A stretch of DNA of 64,000 bases, from assembly GCF_019720915.1 (NCBI RefSeq), contig NZ_JAHKSI010000001.1:2480001-2544000 (forward strand), written 5' to 3'. The stretch's first letter is position 1. Each line of letters opens with the position of its first letter. Both the position numbers and the translations under genes were made by a program. Shown piece after piece: positions 17,535 through 29,153 of this stretch. This DNA is from Alkalihalobacillus sp. TS-13 (lineage in GTDB: Bacteria > Bacillota > Bacilli > Bacillales > Fictibacillaceae). The notes beneath the pieces are model-generated. The model was not told where the DNA came from. It ran no database searches and saw only the letters and a program-made list of their open reading frames with translations.

Positions 17535-17847
17535 GGATTCCCCCCCTAACATCGGGGTCACCAGTATTCGGCTTTATTTCCATCCCCTCTTCTATAAGGG
17601 TCGTACAGCTAAGGACATGTTCTAATCCGTTTACTGTAACAAAACAACTGCAACATCTTCCACTTGCGCAAAAAAGCCCTCTTGATTGTCGTAGTTTCCT
17701 GCTGATGCCGAATTTCCTGATGTTATTCATCATTAATGCAGCAGCTATCGTCTGTCCTTGTCTAGCTTTTAGAGGCGTTCCATCATAGAAAAACGAAATT
17801 TGATCATTACCATGGTTTTCTAATATCGGATGATGGTCAATATACAT
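17524..17847 (-). CDS. [2Fe-2S] ferredoxin-like subunit, HcnA-like
   Basis: The 107-residue protein has a plant-type ferredoxin fold (FFYDGTPLKARQGQTIAAAL). Its cluster ligands are Cys60-x4-Cys65-x2-Cys68-x12-Cys81; a further Cys66 is adjacent. This is the HcnA or N-terminal sarcosine-oxidase-alpha module. It is the first structural gene after the GntR regulator, with an AGGAGG site. The four genes from here to 15014 together encode a complete but unusually split HcnABC-type dehydrogenase. Confidence 0.82.
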   Translation of the reverse strand: MYIDHHPILENHGNDQISFFYDGTPLKARQGQTIAAALMMNNIRKFGISRKLRQSRGLFCASGRCCSCFVTVNGLEHVLSCTTLIEEGMEIKPNTGDPDVRGGIHEN

Positions 17848-17862
17848 AGAAACCTCCTAAAA

Positions 17863-17874
17863 TATAATATTATA
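17863..17874. promoter_or_regulatory. palindromic site TATAATATTATA, candidate GntR operator
   Basis: A perfect 12-bp palindrome lies directly upstream of the AGGAGG site of the HcnA-like gene. Eleven of its twelve bases recur at 18634-18645, upstream of the GntR gene itself. Two matching sites at the two places a local regulator would act suggest a shared operator, but AT-richness lowers certainty. Confidence 0.45.
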
Positions 17875-17883
17875 ACTTTATAA

Positions 17884-18606
17884 TTAAAGCTGAACTTCTA
17901 AGAAGTATCGTGATTGTTCTTGTTTCAAAATGAACTTTGAATATTCAATTATCCTCTGATCAACTGTAAGCGTGAAACGTTCAAAAACGATTAGTTGCTC
18001 ACCTATTGGGACCTTTAATAAATTTGCTTCGTATTCATCCGCTAAAATGGTATTGAAGTATACCTTGGCTTTTTCCAATTTCATATCGTATTTTTCTTGG
18101 AACATATTATACAGCAGGTCATTTTCAATAGTGCTCACTTGGAAATCCGGAAATAATGAGGCTGGGATAAACGAGAATTCTATCGCAACAGGTTTATCAT
18201 CCTGCAACTTTATCCTGTTGATTTTATAAACGTCATCTTCAGGATCGATCCTTAATAAATTGCCGAGACTCTTACCTGCTTCCTCTTTATTAAAGCTTAA
18301 AGTCCGATGAGGGTGTTGATAATCTTCCCAGGATTCATTCCGTAACGTTACCAATTTTGATATGTTTTGCTCATTTCTTTTGGTAACAAATGTCCCTTTT
18401 CCGCTTTGTCGATATAGTAACCCTTTGCTTACCAGTTCGTGGATTGCTCTTTTTATCGTAATGTTACTTACACTAAACTGCTTGGCTAATTCCTTTTCAG
18501 TAGGTAACCGAAATCCCTCATCCCATTCTTTCGATAGTATTTTTTCCTCAAGATATTGTTTTACTTGTTCATATAAGGGTAAGGATAAACTTTTATTTAT
18601 TTTCAT
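17884..18606 (-). CDS. GntR-family regulator with UTRA domain
   Basis: The 240-residue protein has an N-terminal winged helix (LYEQVKQYLEEKILS, GFRLPTEKELAKQFSVSNITIKRAI, residues ~11-54) and a C-terminal UTRA domain (VYKINRIKLQDDKPVAIEFSFIP, ~125-147). It belongs to the HutC/YvoA type that senses small metabolites. It is transcribed just before the HcnABC-like genes and is the obvious candidate to control them and perhaps the symporter and oxidase further on. Start ATG at 18606 has AGGAGCACACT upstream. Confidence 0.82.
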   Translation of the reverse strand: MKINKSLSLPLYEQVKQYLEEKILSKEWDEGFRLPTEKELAKQFSVSNITIKRAIHELVSKGLLYRQSGKGTFVTKRNEQNISKLVTLRNESWEDYQHPHRTLSFNKEEAGKSLGNLLRIDPEDDVYKINRIKLQDDKPVAIEFSFIPASLFPDFQVSTIENDLLYNMFQEKYDMKLEKAKVYFNTILADEYEANLLKVPIGEQLIVFERFTLTVDQRIIEYSKFILKQEQSRYFLEVQL

Positions 18607-18633
18607 AGTGTGCTCCTTCTATAAAACAAAAGA

Positions 18634-18645
18634 TATAATGTTATA
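18634..18645. promoter_or_regulatory. second copy of palindromic operator candidate
   Basis: TATAATGTTATA differs from the site at 17863-17874 only at one central base (A/G) and lies 28 nt upstream of the GntR start. It fits negative autoregulation by that GntR protein (inference). Confidence 0.45.
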
Positions 18646-18819
18646 ATCTTTACTTCTTTATTGGTATAAAAATTCCTTTAAAAAAATAATATTTTTTAAG
18701 TGTTTTCTTATCAAAATTCTTTAGTTTTTATTCTTCTTAAAAAATCTAAAGGAAACGCGAACAGCAACCACTCTGTTTTTCGTATTGAGGCACATAAAAA
18801 AGAACATTTCGCGATCATC

Positions 18820-19190
18820 TTCCCCGATAAAACCTGCAGCACTTTAGCAGCGTCTTCTGGAGAACGGAGGATCTGCATGCAATAGGCTTTTGTTTTTATC
18901 AGTAAATTTCTTAGGTCTCCCCTTATAAACCCCTCTTTTTTAGCTTCCGCAATTCCTTCAGCCTGTCGTTCCTTATTCAGACCAAGTTCAAACTCCGCAA
19001 TTCCGCGATACCACTTACACCGTAACCATTAACTTTCCGATGGGTGTTTTTGTATCAAGAGTATCTCCACCCATATTGAGTACGGACAAGCCCAACTCCT
19101 TTTTGATTAAGGAGGGTTCAATGATTTTTAATGCATCTTTAGTCGACCTTGCAAACCCAAAAAGAAAGTCTCAAAATGCGCTTAAGAATG
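18820..19190 (-). pseudogene. decayed serine recombinase (resolvase/invertase family)
   Basis: Reading the minus strand across several frames gives a recognisable serine recombinase: RSTKDALKIIEPSL, then LNMGGDTLDTKTPIGKLMV, then (after frameshifts and a TAA) IAEFELGLNKERQAEGIAEAK, then GRPKKFTDKNKSLLHA. The blocks are in the correct order for the catalytic-domain end, E-helix and start of the DNA-binding domain. At least three frame changes and missing N- and C-termini show it is dead. It marks a former transposon, integron-like or invertible element between the amine and sigma-54 gene sets. The remainder of 18646-19404 shows no intact gene. Confidence 0.65.
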
Positions 19191-19404
19191 AACCAATTGA
19201 AAAACAATTTAAAGTATAGCTATTGTTCTTGATAACTCACAGTTTATAAGGAAGTAGTAAATTCTGAGATTTCGCAAAATCGAAATGGGGAGTCCCATAT
19301 TGTTATGTTTCAGCCCTATAACACTATAAGTTTTAAAACAGGGAGGTACTTTTGATATGGTAAAATATTTATAACAAATATAATCCTTAAGAAAGGACAA
19401 TCCC

Positions 19405-20853
19405 ATGCCAGACACATTACTTAACGTCGAATCTTTCTTCAATGAAAAAGATTATATAGAAGAAGTATTCTCTTCTATGAGAGAAGGAGTCATCATTGTT
19501 AATAAAGACTTAAGGGCTTTTTATATGAATGATGCGGCGACAAAAATGGGCTTTAAAATGAATGCTGTGATTGGCAGAAAAATTTTCGAAATATTTCCCG
19601 ATCTTAGCACTGAAAATAGTACCATATTAAAAGTGTTTAAAACGAAGCAACCGATTAAAGAGAGGATCCAAACATTTGTTACTTATCAGGGAGTAAGAAA
19701 AACGACCGTGACATCTACTTATCCAATTCTAAGAGGGGGAAAAGTTGTAGGTGCGTTCGAAATATTCTCTGACATATCTGGGTTGAAGGATATGTCGGAA
19801 AAACTTCAGGAAATTTCGAGAAAAAATCTTTTGACCAATCAAATGGATTTTGCAGAAAAGAAGAAAAAGGAATTGTTAAAAGATGTATCTATCATAGGGA
19901 AAAGCCGTTCTATTATAAATGTTAAGGAAATTATAAAAACAGTAGCAAATAGCCCTTCTCCACTATTAATTTATGGAGAAACGGGTACCGGTAAAGAACT
20001 GATTGTTCAGGAAATCCATGTGAATCAGAAAGGTCCACTTGTAACTCAGAACTGTGCAGCGATACCTGAATCTCTACTTGAGAGCATATTGTTTGGTACA
20101 AAAAAAGGTGGGTTCACGGGGGCAGAAGATAAAGCCGGACTGTTCGAAATTGCCAATAATGGGACACTATTTCTTGATGAAATTAATTCGATGCCAGTAA
20201 CTTTGCAAACTAAGATTTTGCGTGTACTCCAAGAAGGAAAAGTAAGACGTATTGGAGACCATAAGGAAATAACAGTGAATGTGAGATTGATCTCTGCTAT
20301 GAACGTGAGACCTGAGGAGTTAGTAATTTCTGGGGAGATGCGTCAGGACCTTTACTACAGATTGAATGTACTGTATCTAGAAATTCCACCTCTTAGAGAA
20401 AGAAAAGAAGATATCCCGCTTTTAGTTGATTATTTTGTTAAGTATTTCAATCACAGGTTAGGCAAAAACATACGATCCATTACACCGGAAACAATGGATT
20501 ATTTTATGAATCATGATTGGCCAGGAAATGTTAGAGAACTTAAAAATATGATTGAGCGCGCCATGAACTTAACTGCTTTGGACACGATTCACCTAAAGGA
20601 TGTACAACCTCATTCAATTCTCAGTATGCCAAAACAAGAAGCTCAATCGAATGTTAGCTCTAAAAGTAGGATATTGCTCAAAGAAGAAGTAGAACGTTTT
20701 GAAGCTGATTTAATAAGAAAAGCTCTTAAGAAGACAAAAGGAAATATTTCAAGTGCTGCACGCGAATTGGACATTCCTCAACAAACATTAGATAAGAAAA
20801 TTAAAAAGTATAGACTAAAGGATTTTGTTATCATGCTCAAAACTACTCAATAA
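19405..20853 (+). CDS. sigma-54-dependent activator with PAS sensor (RocR-like)
   Basis: The 482-residue protein has a PAS domain (~15-125), a helical linker, an AAA+ domain and a Fis-type HTH. The AAA+ domain has Walker A GETGTGKE at 191-198, Walker B GTLFLDEI near 253-260 and the arginine-finger region RQDLYYRLNVLYLEIPPLRERKEDI. The HTH (NISSAARELDIPQQTLDKKIKKY) is at the end. The sigma-54 contact loop is GGFTGA (235-240) instead of GAFTGA. It lies just upstream of a sigma-54 promoter in the same direction and should activate the symporter/decarboxylase operon when the PAS domain senses an unknown metabolite. Start ATG with AGAAAGGACA site. Confidence 0.87.
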   Translation: MPDTLLNVESFFNEKDYIEEVFSSMREGVIIVNKDLRAFYMNDAATKMGFKMNAVIGRKIFEIFPDLSTENSTILKVFKTKQPIKERIQTFVTYQGVRKTTVTSTYPILRGGKVVGAFEIFSDISGLKDMSEKLQEISRKNLLTNQMDFAEKKKKELLKDVSIIGKSRSIINVKEIIKTVANSPSPLLIYGETGTGKELIVQEIHVNQKGPLVTQNCAAIPESLLESILFGTKKGGFTGAEDKAGLFEIANNGTLFLDEINSMPVTLQTKILRVLQEGKVRRIGDHKEITVNVRLISAMNVRPEELVISGEMRQDLYYRLNVLYLEIPPLRERKEDIPLLVDYFVKYFNHRLGKNIRSITPETMDYFMNHDWPGNVRELKNMIERAMNLTALDTIHLKDVQPHSILSMPKQEAQSNVSSKSRILLKEEVERFEADLIRKALKKTKGNISSAARELDIPQQTLDKKIKKYRLKDFVIMLKTTQ

Positions 20854-20877
20854 TGAGTAATGTTTTGAGTAGTTTTT
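20840..20877 (+). terminator. terminator after the sigma-54 activator
   Basis: The last codons and following bases form a hairpin: AAACTACTCAA (20840-20850) pairs with TTGAGTAGTTT, followed by T residues. It separates the activator from its target operon. Confidence 0.7.
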
Positions 20878-20932
20878 TTAGTAAACTTATACAGAATTTT
20901 TAGAAAATAACTATAAACCAGCAATTATACAG

Positions 20933-20949
20933 TTGGCATGAAACTTGCA
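20933..20949 (+). promoter_or_regulatory. sigma-54 (SigL) -24/-12 promoter
   Basis: TTGGCATGAAACTTGCA matches the -24/-12 consensus: GG at 20935-20936 and GC at 20947-20948 are exactly 12 bases apart. It is located 43 nt upstream of the small membrane protein gene and downstream of a sigma-54 activator gene. An upstream activator site was not recognised in the 60 bases available. Confidence 0.88.
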
Positions 20950-20991
20950 ATTTAAAACAATGAAAGAAAAATCCTTATTGGGGGGATTGTT

Positions 20992-21114
20992 ATGAAAGGA
21001 TCTGTACCTTTTCTAGTTCCGTTCTTTTACATCATTGTACCGTTAGTAAGTATAATTACCACATTTATTTTACTAAAGTGGACTGAAAAGAAGGAGGTGG
21101 ACAATAAATCATGA
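20992..21114 (+). CDS. 40-residue single-helix membrane protein, probable symporter accessory subunit
   Basis: The gene starts at ATG 20992 after a GGGGGGA site and encodes 40 residues: a short N-terminus, one long hydrophobic helix (PFFYIIVPLVSIITTFILL, roughly residues 10-28) and a charged tail KWTEKKEVDNKS. Its TGA stop overlaps the ATG of the symporter gene (ATGA), so translation of the two is coupled. Very small membrane proteins encoded next to SSS transporters are known accessory subunits. The sequence itself shows only topology and coupling. It is the first gene after the sigma-54 promoter. Confidence 0.75.
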   Translation: MKGSVPFLVPFFYIIVPLVSIITTFILLKWTEKKEVDNKS

Positions 21115-22553
21115 TCACAACTTTCATTATTTATTTAGTACTAGTTTTTGCAGTGGGTATAATGGCCGAACGTTTTATTACAAAAAGTGAGGCGGGTTAT
21201 TACCTTGGAGATCGAAGTTTCGGACCAGTTGCCACAGCCATCAGTTCTGGAGCTACTGATACGAGTGGATGGATATTCATTGGAGCAGCAGGCTACTCCT
21301 ATGTTGCAGGAATTTCTACAATGTGGATGCTCCCAGGCTTTGTACTTGGGTACTTATTGAACTGGTTCGTAGTTGCTCCAAAACTCAGGAGGTACGGTCA
21401 GGAGAATGACTGTCTTAGTTTAGCCGACTTTTTTGAAAAACGTTTCAAAGACAAAAGCCATCTACTTAAAATTACAGCTAGTGTTATTATCGTCATCTTC
21501 TTCGTAGCTTACATGGCTTCACAATTAACGGCAGCTGGTAAAGCACTTAATTCGATCGTCAGTTTAAACTTTAATATTGGTCTTATTCTCTGTGCAGCGT
21601 TCGTACTCGGTTATGCAGTATTTGGAGGATATCGCTCTGTTGTATGGACGGATGTTGTTCAGGGTTTCATTATGATGGGCGTGCTAGTTATTTTCCCGAT
21701 CTATATGATCATACAGCTTGGTGGATGGAATTCATTCTTTTTAAAGGTCGCGAATATTGATCCGATTCTTGTCTCCCCTGCAGGCGGTTCGGTTGGGGCT
21801 ATAGGGTTTGGTGCCATAGTAGGTTTGGTGGCTTTTGGGCTTGGAGAGCCTGGACAGCCTCATATCGTTCAGCGTTTTCTTTCTGCAAAAGATGATAAAT
21901 CGATACGACAAGGAACAATGATAGCTATGTTCTGGGTAATTATTGTTATGACTGGATCAAACTTGCTTGGATTAATTGGACGAGTAATGATTCCAAACCT
22001 TGAGGACGCAGAATATGTATTTCCACAATTGACTTCTGAAATTATGCCTCCAGTAATTTCAGGGATTGTCCTAGGTGCCATTTTTGCAGCTATACAATCC
22101 ACCTTTTCTTCCCAGGTAATGGTTGCTACACAAGCAATTGCAAGTGATATTTTCAAAAGTGTGGCTAAAAAGCAACTTACTGATAAGCAGTATTTAACAA
22201 TAAGTCGAATCACCATGCTTACATTGGGTGTAGTTGCAACAATAATTTCACTAATGAACATTCAAGCGGTCTTCACCTTAGTTTTATATGCATGGGCGGG
22301 ATTAGCAGCTGCCTTTGGTCCGCTGTTAATTCTAAGTCTATATACGAACTATGTAACAAAATGGGGAGCATTTAGTGGCATGCTTACTGGAGCCTCAGTT
22401 GCAATTATTTGGATAAACACTCCATATGTCGCCTATATTTATGAATTAATACCAGCGGCACTTGCGTCCCTGATTGCTATCTTAATAGTAAGTAAATGGA
22501 CAGCAGTACGAACTGATGAAAAAACATACGATTCAATTGAACATGTTAATTAA
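21111..22553 (+). CDS. sodium:solute symporter (SSS family, PutP-like)
   Basis: The 480-residue protein has about 13 transmembrane helices. SSS hallmarks are YYLGDRSFGPVATAISSGATDTSGWIFIGAAG near the N-terminus, FGGYRSVVWTDVVQGFIMMG (~172-191), GLGEPGQPHIVQRFLSAKD (~250), and AIQSTFSSQVMVATQAIASDIFK around residue 330, which contains the sodium-site Ser residues. It is most like the proline/pantothenate branch, but its operon with acetoacetate decarboxylase suggests a keto acid or related carboxylate as substrate (inference). Expression should need SigL and the upstream PAS activator. Confidence 0.86.
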   Translation: MITTFIIYLVLVFAVGIMAERFITKSEAGYYLGDRSFGPVATAISSGATDTSGWIFIGAAGYSYVAGISTMWMLPGFVLGYLLNWFVVAPKLRRYGQENDCLSLADFFEKRFKDKSHLLKITASVIIVIFFVAYMASQLTAAGKALNSIVSLNFNIGLILCAAFVLGYAVFGGYRSVVWTDVVQGFIMMGVLVIFPIYMIIQLGGWNSFFLKVANIDPILVSPAGGSVGAIGFGAIVGLVAFGLGEPGQPHIVQRFLSAKDDKSIRQGTMIAMFWVIIVMTGSNLLGLIGRVMIPNLEDAEYVFPQLTSEIMPPVISGIVLGAIFAAIQSTFSSQVMVATQAIASDIFKSVAKKQLTDKQYLTISRITMLTLGVVATIISLMNIQAVFTLVLYAWAGLAAAFGPLLILSLYTNYVTKWGAFSGMLTGASVAIIWINTPYVAYIYELIPAALASLIAILIVSKWTAVRTDEKTYDSIEHVN

Positions 22554-22567
22554 CAGGAGGAATTTAC

Positions 22568-23311
22568 ATGACAACCAAAGTAGCAACTGGAAATAATGTA
22601 CCAATTCAATCACCTTTATTCCCTGACCCATTCGTTCCATATGAATGTAAAAATAACCGAACCATCACAGCGGTTTGTCGTACAGATGAAGCTATTATCA
22701 AAAAATATCTTGAGCAAACGCCATTTGAATATGTCGATAACACTTATACAGTTACGATTGCTGATTTTGGCAACTGTAATAAAGGATCTTTTTTGGATTG
22801 CGCAATTGTAATTCCTGCTAAATACAAAGATATTGTTGGCGGCCATTACCTTTTTGAATATGAAAACGAAGATTTCGCCATAGCAGCAGGAAGAGAACTA
22901 TGGGGTTATCCAAAAAAATACGCGGAACTCTCATTAGAAGAAATAGATGGGAAAGTCATCGCTTCTGCTGTGAAAGCTGGGAAGGAAATCATCCGACTGG
23001 AATTTGATTTAAACAGCGAAATTGAACATATACCAGAGATAAAATTAACGCCACATCTTAACTTGCATACAGTTCCTAACCCAACAGGGAAAGGGATTTT
23101 ATATCAAAATGTAATTGCTAGAGATACAACACCAGACTTTCAACTAAAGTCAACTCAACAAGGAAAGATAACGGTGAAGCTTGGTGGAGATAAATCGACA
23201 CCTCTTGAAGATCTAAAACCACATGAAGTCCTAGGAGGTACTTATACAGTTGGGGACTTTTACGCTACAGAAGAAAATGGCTGGGGTAAGATCATCGATC
23301 GGTTAAAATAA
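22568..23311 (+). CDS. adc: acetoacetate decarboxylase family protein
   Basis: The 247-residue protein is of the usual length for acetoacetate decarboxylase, which turns acetoacetate into acetone and CO2 through a Schiff base. The active-site segment GRELWGYPKKYAE is present; Lys116 corresponds to the Schiff-base Lys and Lys117 follows it. The C-terminal GGTYTVGDFYATEENGWGKI segment is also family-like. It starts 14 nt after the symporter stop behind AGGAGGAA. Other family members act on related beta-keto acids, so acetoacetate is likely but not proven. The gene ends before a large palindromic terminator. Confidence 0.85.
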   Translation: MTTKVATGNNVPIQSPLFPDPFVPYECKNNRTITAVCRTDEAIIKKYLEQTPFEYVDNTYTVTIADFGNCNKGSFLDCAIVIPAKYKDIVGGHYLFEYENEDFAIAAGRELWGYPKKYAELSLEEIDGKVIASAVKAGKEIIRLEFDLNSEIEHIPEIKLTPHLNLHTVPNPTGKGILYQNVIARDTTPDFQLKSTQQGKITVKLGGDKSTPLEDLKPHEVLGGTYTVGDFYATEENGWGKIIDRLK

Positions 23312-23410
23312 TATAACTATTAGTTAAAGAAGCACTTCTTAACCCATTTTATGTAAAAGGAAAATAATTTTCTAATAAAATCTCAATCGGCACAATTTAA
23401 AATCCATAAT

Positions 23411-23440
23411 AATAACCCTTGGTATATACCAAGGGTTATT
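23411..23440. terminator. 30-bp perfect palindrome, bidirectional terminator
   Basis: Fifteen bases from 23411 (AATAACCCTTGGTAT) are followed without a loop by their exact reverse complement to 23440. It lies between the convergent adc and sufB ends, so it can stop transcription from both sides. T-runs are short. Confidence 0.65.
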
Positions 23441-23448
23441 AGATGTTA

Positions 23449-24846
23449 TTAACCGATTGAACCTTCCATTTCGAACTTGATCAGGCGGTTCATTTCGACT
23501 GCATATTCCATTGGAAGTTCTTTCGTAAATGGCTCGATGAAGCCCATTACAATCATTTCTGTCGCTTCTTCTTCTGAAATTCCGCGGCTCATAAGATAGA
23601 AGAGCTGCTCTTCGGATACCTTCGAAACTTTCGCCTCGTGTTCGAGAGAAATGTTTTCGTTCAGGATCTCATTGTATGGGATTGTGTCTGAAGTCGACTC
23701 GTTATCCATGATCAACGTGTCACACTCGACATTCGCACGTGCTCCAGATGCTTTACGTCCGAAGTGTACGATACCACGATATGTTACCTTACCTCCACCT
23801 TTAGAGATGGACTTGGAAACGATCGTTGAAGAGGTGTTCGGAGCCAAGTGGATCATTTTCGCTCCTGCATCTTGGTGCTGTCCTTTACCAGCAAGTGCGA
23901 TCGATAGTGTCATTCCACGAGCGCCCTCACCTTTCAAGATGACAGCTGGATATTTCATCGTCAGCTTGGAACCGATGTTACCATCGATCCATTCCATCGT
24001 TGCATTTTCTTCTGCTACTGCACGTTTCGTTACCAGGTTGAATACGTTGTTCGCCCAGTTTTGGATCGTCGTATAACGGCAATACGCGTTTTTCTTGACG
24101 ACGATTTCAACAACCGCACTGTGCAGTGAGTTTGTTGTATAAACAGGTGCAGTACAACCTTCAACATAATGTACAGATGAATCTTCGTCAGCAATGATCA
24201 ACGTACGCTCAAATTGCCCCATGTTTTCAGAGTTGATACGGAAATACGCTTGTAATGGCGTATCACACTTGATTCCTTTTGGCACATAGATGAACGAGCC
24301 ACCAGACCATACCGCAGAGTTCAATGCTGCGAATTTGTTGTCTGTCGGTGGTATTGTTTTACCAAAATGCTCTTTGAAGAGGTCTTCGTTTTCTTTAAGC
24401 GCTGTATCTGTGTCCTTGAAAATAATCCCCATGTCCTCAAGGTCTTCCTGCATGTTGTGATAGACAACTTCAGATTCGTATTGGGCAGATACACCCGCTA
24501 GATATTTTTGTTCTGCTTCAGGGATACCGAGCTTATCAAACGTACGCTTGATTTCTTCAGGTACTTCATCCCATGAACGCTCAGACTTCTCAGACGGTTT
24601 TACGTAATACGTAATGTCATCGAAGTTCAATTCTTTCAAGTTACCGCCCCATTGAGGCATTGGCATGGTATAGAAATGTTCTAGTGATTTTAAACGGAAA
24701 TCTAGCATCCATTTAGGTTCGTCTTTCATACGTGAAATTTCTTCGACGATTTCTTTCGTCAATCCACGCTTGGATCTGAAGATCGAGACGTCCTTATCTC
24801 TAAAACCGTATTTATATTCGCCGATCTCTGGCATTTTCTTAGCCAT
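23449..24846 (-). CDS. sufB: Fe-S cluster assembly scaffold SufB
   Basis: The 465-residue protein is a full-length SufB of the SufBCD complex, which builds Fe-S clusters. It has the family's right-handed beta-helix core ([47 protein letters not shown]) and the C-terminal [23 protein letters not shown] motif shared with SufD. It is the last gene of sufCDSUB, 109 nt after sufU, with an AAGGAGGG site. Expected to be essential and cytosolic. Confidence 0.96.
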   Translation of the reverse strand: MAKKMPEIGEYKYGFRDKDVSIFRSKRGLTKEIVEEISRMKDEPKWMLDFRLKSLEHFYTMPMPQWGGNLKELNFDDITYYVKPSEKSERSWDEVPEEIKRTFDKLGIPEAEQKYLAGVSAQYESEVVYHNMQEDLEDMGIIFKDTDTALKENEDLFKEHFGKTIPPTDNKFAALNSAVWSGGSFIYVPKGIKCDTPLQAYFRINSENMGQFERTLIIADEDSSVHYVEGCTAPVYTTNSLHSAVVEIVVKKNAYCRYTTIQNWANNVFNLVTKRAVAEENATMEWIDGNIGSKLTMKYPAVILKGEGARGMTLSIALAGKGQHQDAGAKMIHLAPNTSSTIVSKSISKGGGKVTYRGIVHFGRKASGARANVECDTLIMDNESTSDTIPYNEILNENISLEHEAKVSKVSEEQLFYLMSRGISEEEATEMIVMGFIEPFTKELPMEYAVEMNRLIKFEMEGSIG

Positions 24847-24955
24847 CGTTTAATCCCTCCTTAAAGGATACATACACAAAAACCGAAACCTGTGTCATTC
24901 ATTCCATACTTCTATTGTAAATCGGATGAGTGCTTCTGACAACCAAGCAGGAGTA

Positions 24956-27922
<2,967 letters not shown>

Positions 27923-27941
27923 ATAAATCCTCCTTCAAAGC

Positions 27942-28730
27942 CTATGCTTGTTCTGTTTCGACAGTTTCGTCTTCAATTCCTAGTTCATCTTTAATCCAGT
28001 CATACCCTTCTGCTTCAAGACGTTGAGCAAGCTCAGGTCCACCAGATTTCACAATACGTCCTTGCATGATTACGTGAACTTTATCTGGTGTGATGTAGTT
28101 CAATAGACGTTGATAGTGCGTAATGATCAAACCGCCGAATTCAGGGTTACGCATATCATTGACACCCTTAGAAACGACCTTCAATGCATCGATATCAAGA
28201 CCAGAGTCGATTTCGTCAAGAATTGCGATCTTCGGCTCGAGCATCAATAGTTGAAGAATTTCGTTACGTTTTTTCTCTCCCCCAGAAAACCCTTCGTTCA
28301 AGTAACGCTGTGAGAAAGACTCATCCATATCAAGAAGTTCCATTTTGCTGTCCATTTTACGGATGAACTTCATCAATGAAATTTCTTTACCTTCTTCACG
28401 ACGAGCGTTGATTGATGAACGTAGGAAGTCTGCGTTCGTTACACCGCTGATCTCACTTGGATATTGCATCGCGAGGAAAAGACCTGCTTTTGCTCGTTCG
28501 TCAACTTCCATTTCAAGAACATCTTCACCGTCCATTGTGACAGTTCCCTCTGTAATTTCATATTTCGGGTGTCCCATTAGAGCAGATGCTAATGTTGATT
28601 TTCCTGTTCCGTTTGGTCCCATTACTGCATGGATTTCTCCACCGTTTATTTCAAGGCTTAGGCCTTTGATGATCTCTTTTCCTTCAATGGAAACGTGTAG
28701 ATTCTCAATCTTTAGATTTGGTGCAGTCAT
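27942..28730 (-). CDS. sufC: Fe-S assembly ATPase SufC
   Basis: The 262-residue ABC-type ATPase has Walker A GPNGTGKST (~36-44), signature FSGGEKKRNEI, Walker B IAILDEIDSGLD and switch His in IITHYQRLL. It binds SufB/SufD and is not a transporter. First gene of sufCDSUB; start behind GGAGGG. A weak promoter with -10 TACAAT (minus strand, 28783-28778) lies about 50 nt upstream. Confidence 0.96.
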   Translation of the reverse strand: MTAPNLKIENLHVSIEGKEIIKGLSLEINGGEIHAVMGPNGTGKSTLASALMGHPKYEITEGTVTMDGEDVLEMEVDERAKAGLFLAMQYPSEISGVTNADFLRSSINARREEGKEISLMKFIRKMDSKMELLDMDESFSQRYLNEGFSGGEKKRNEILQLLMLEPKIAILDEIDSGLDIDALKVVSKGVNDMRNPEFGGLIITHYQRLLNYITPDKVHVIMQGRIVKSGGPELAQRLEAEGYDWIKDELGIEDETVETEQA

Positions 28731-29070
28731 GACTATAACCCTCCAATTTCATATTTCTAATCACTACTCCATTCTACATTGTAACGAAAAACAACATAAA
28801 AATGAAATAATCGTGATTTTTTCTATTTTCACTTGAAGAAAACTACAATTTTCTTCGATATAAGGTCAACTATGGCTCTTCCGTAGACTTCTCTGCACGG
28901 CTTTACCAAATTCACTTTAACATCATTCTAATTTTATAACAAATTAAAATAATTCTCAATACCAATCCAGAAAATATAAGTGGTTTTACATGCTAATTGA
29001 GAATAAAGCTTTCTTATTGAAATCAACATTGATTCTTTTCCGTGTTGAAAAATGTGCGTAAAACCAACGA
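28731..29070. other. suf upstream intergenic region
   Basis: AT-rich leader and spacer upstream of sufC. Besides the possible suf -10 box at 28778-28783 (minus strand) I see no gene, repeat or riboswitch-like structure. Confidence 0.4.
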
Positions 29071-29101
29071 AAGGACCTTATCAGTATCCGATAAGGTCCT
29101 T
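29071..29101. terminator. hairpin terminator, 12-bp stem
   Basis: AAGGACCTTATC (29071-29082) and GATAAGGTCCTT (29090-29101) form a perfect stem with a 7-nt loop. It lies about 50 nt downstream of the small minus-strand ORF at 29154-29309. T residues at 29113-29119 follow on the plus strand. Confidence 0.55.
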
Positions 29102-29153
29102 GATATATACGCTTTTTTTACTTATTATTGCAATGTTTCTTGATTGTTGATCA

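Noticed and set aside
19120-19219. A 33-codon plus-strand ORF with an AAGGAGGG-like site
   Set aside because: The opposite strand encodes recognisable serine recombinase blocks over the same bases, so the ORF and its ribosome-like sequence are a shadow.
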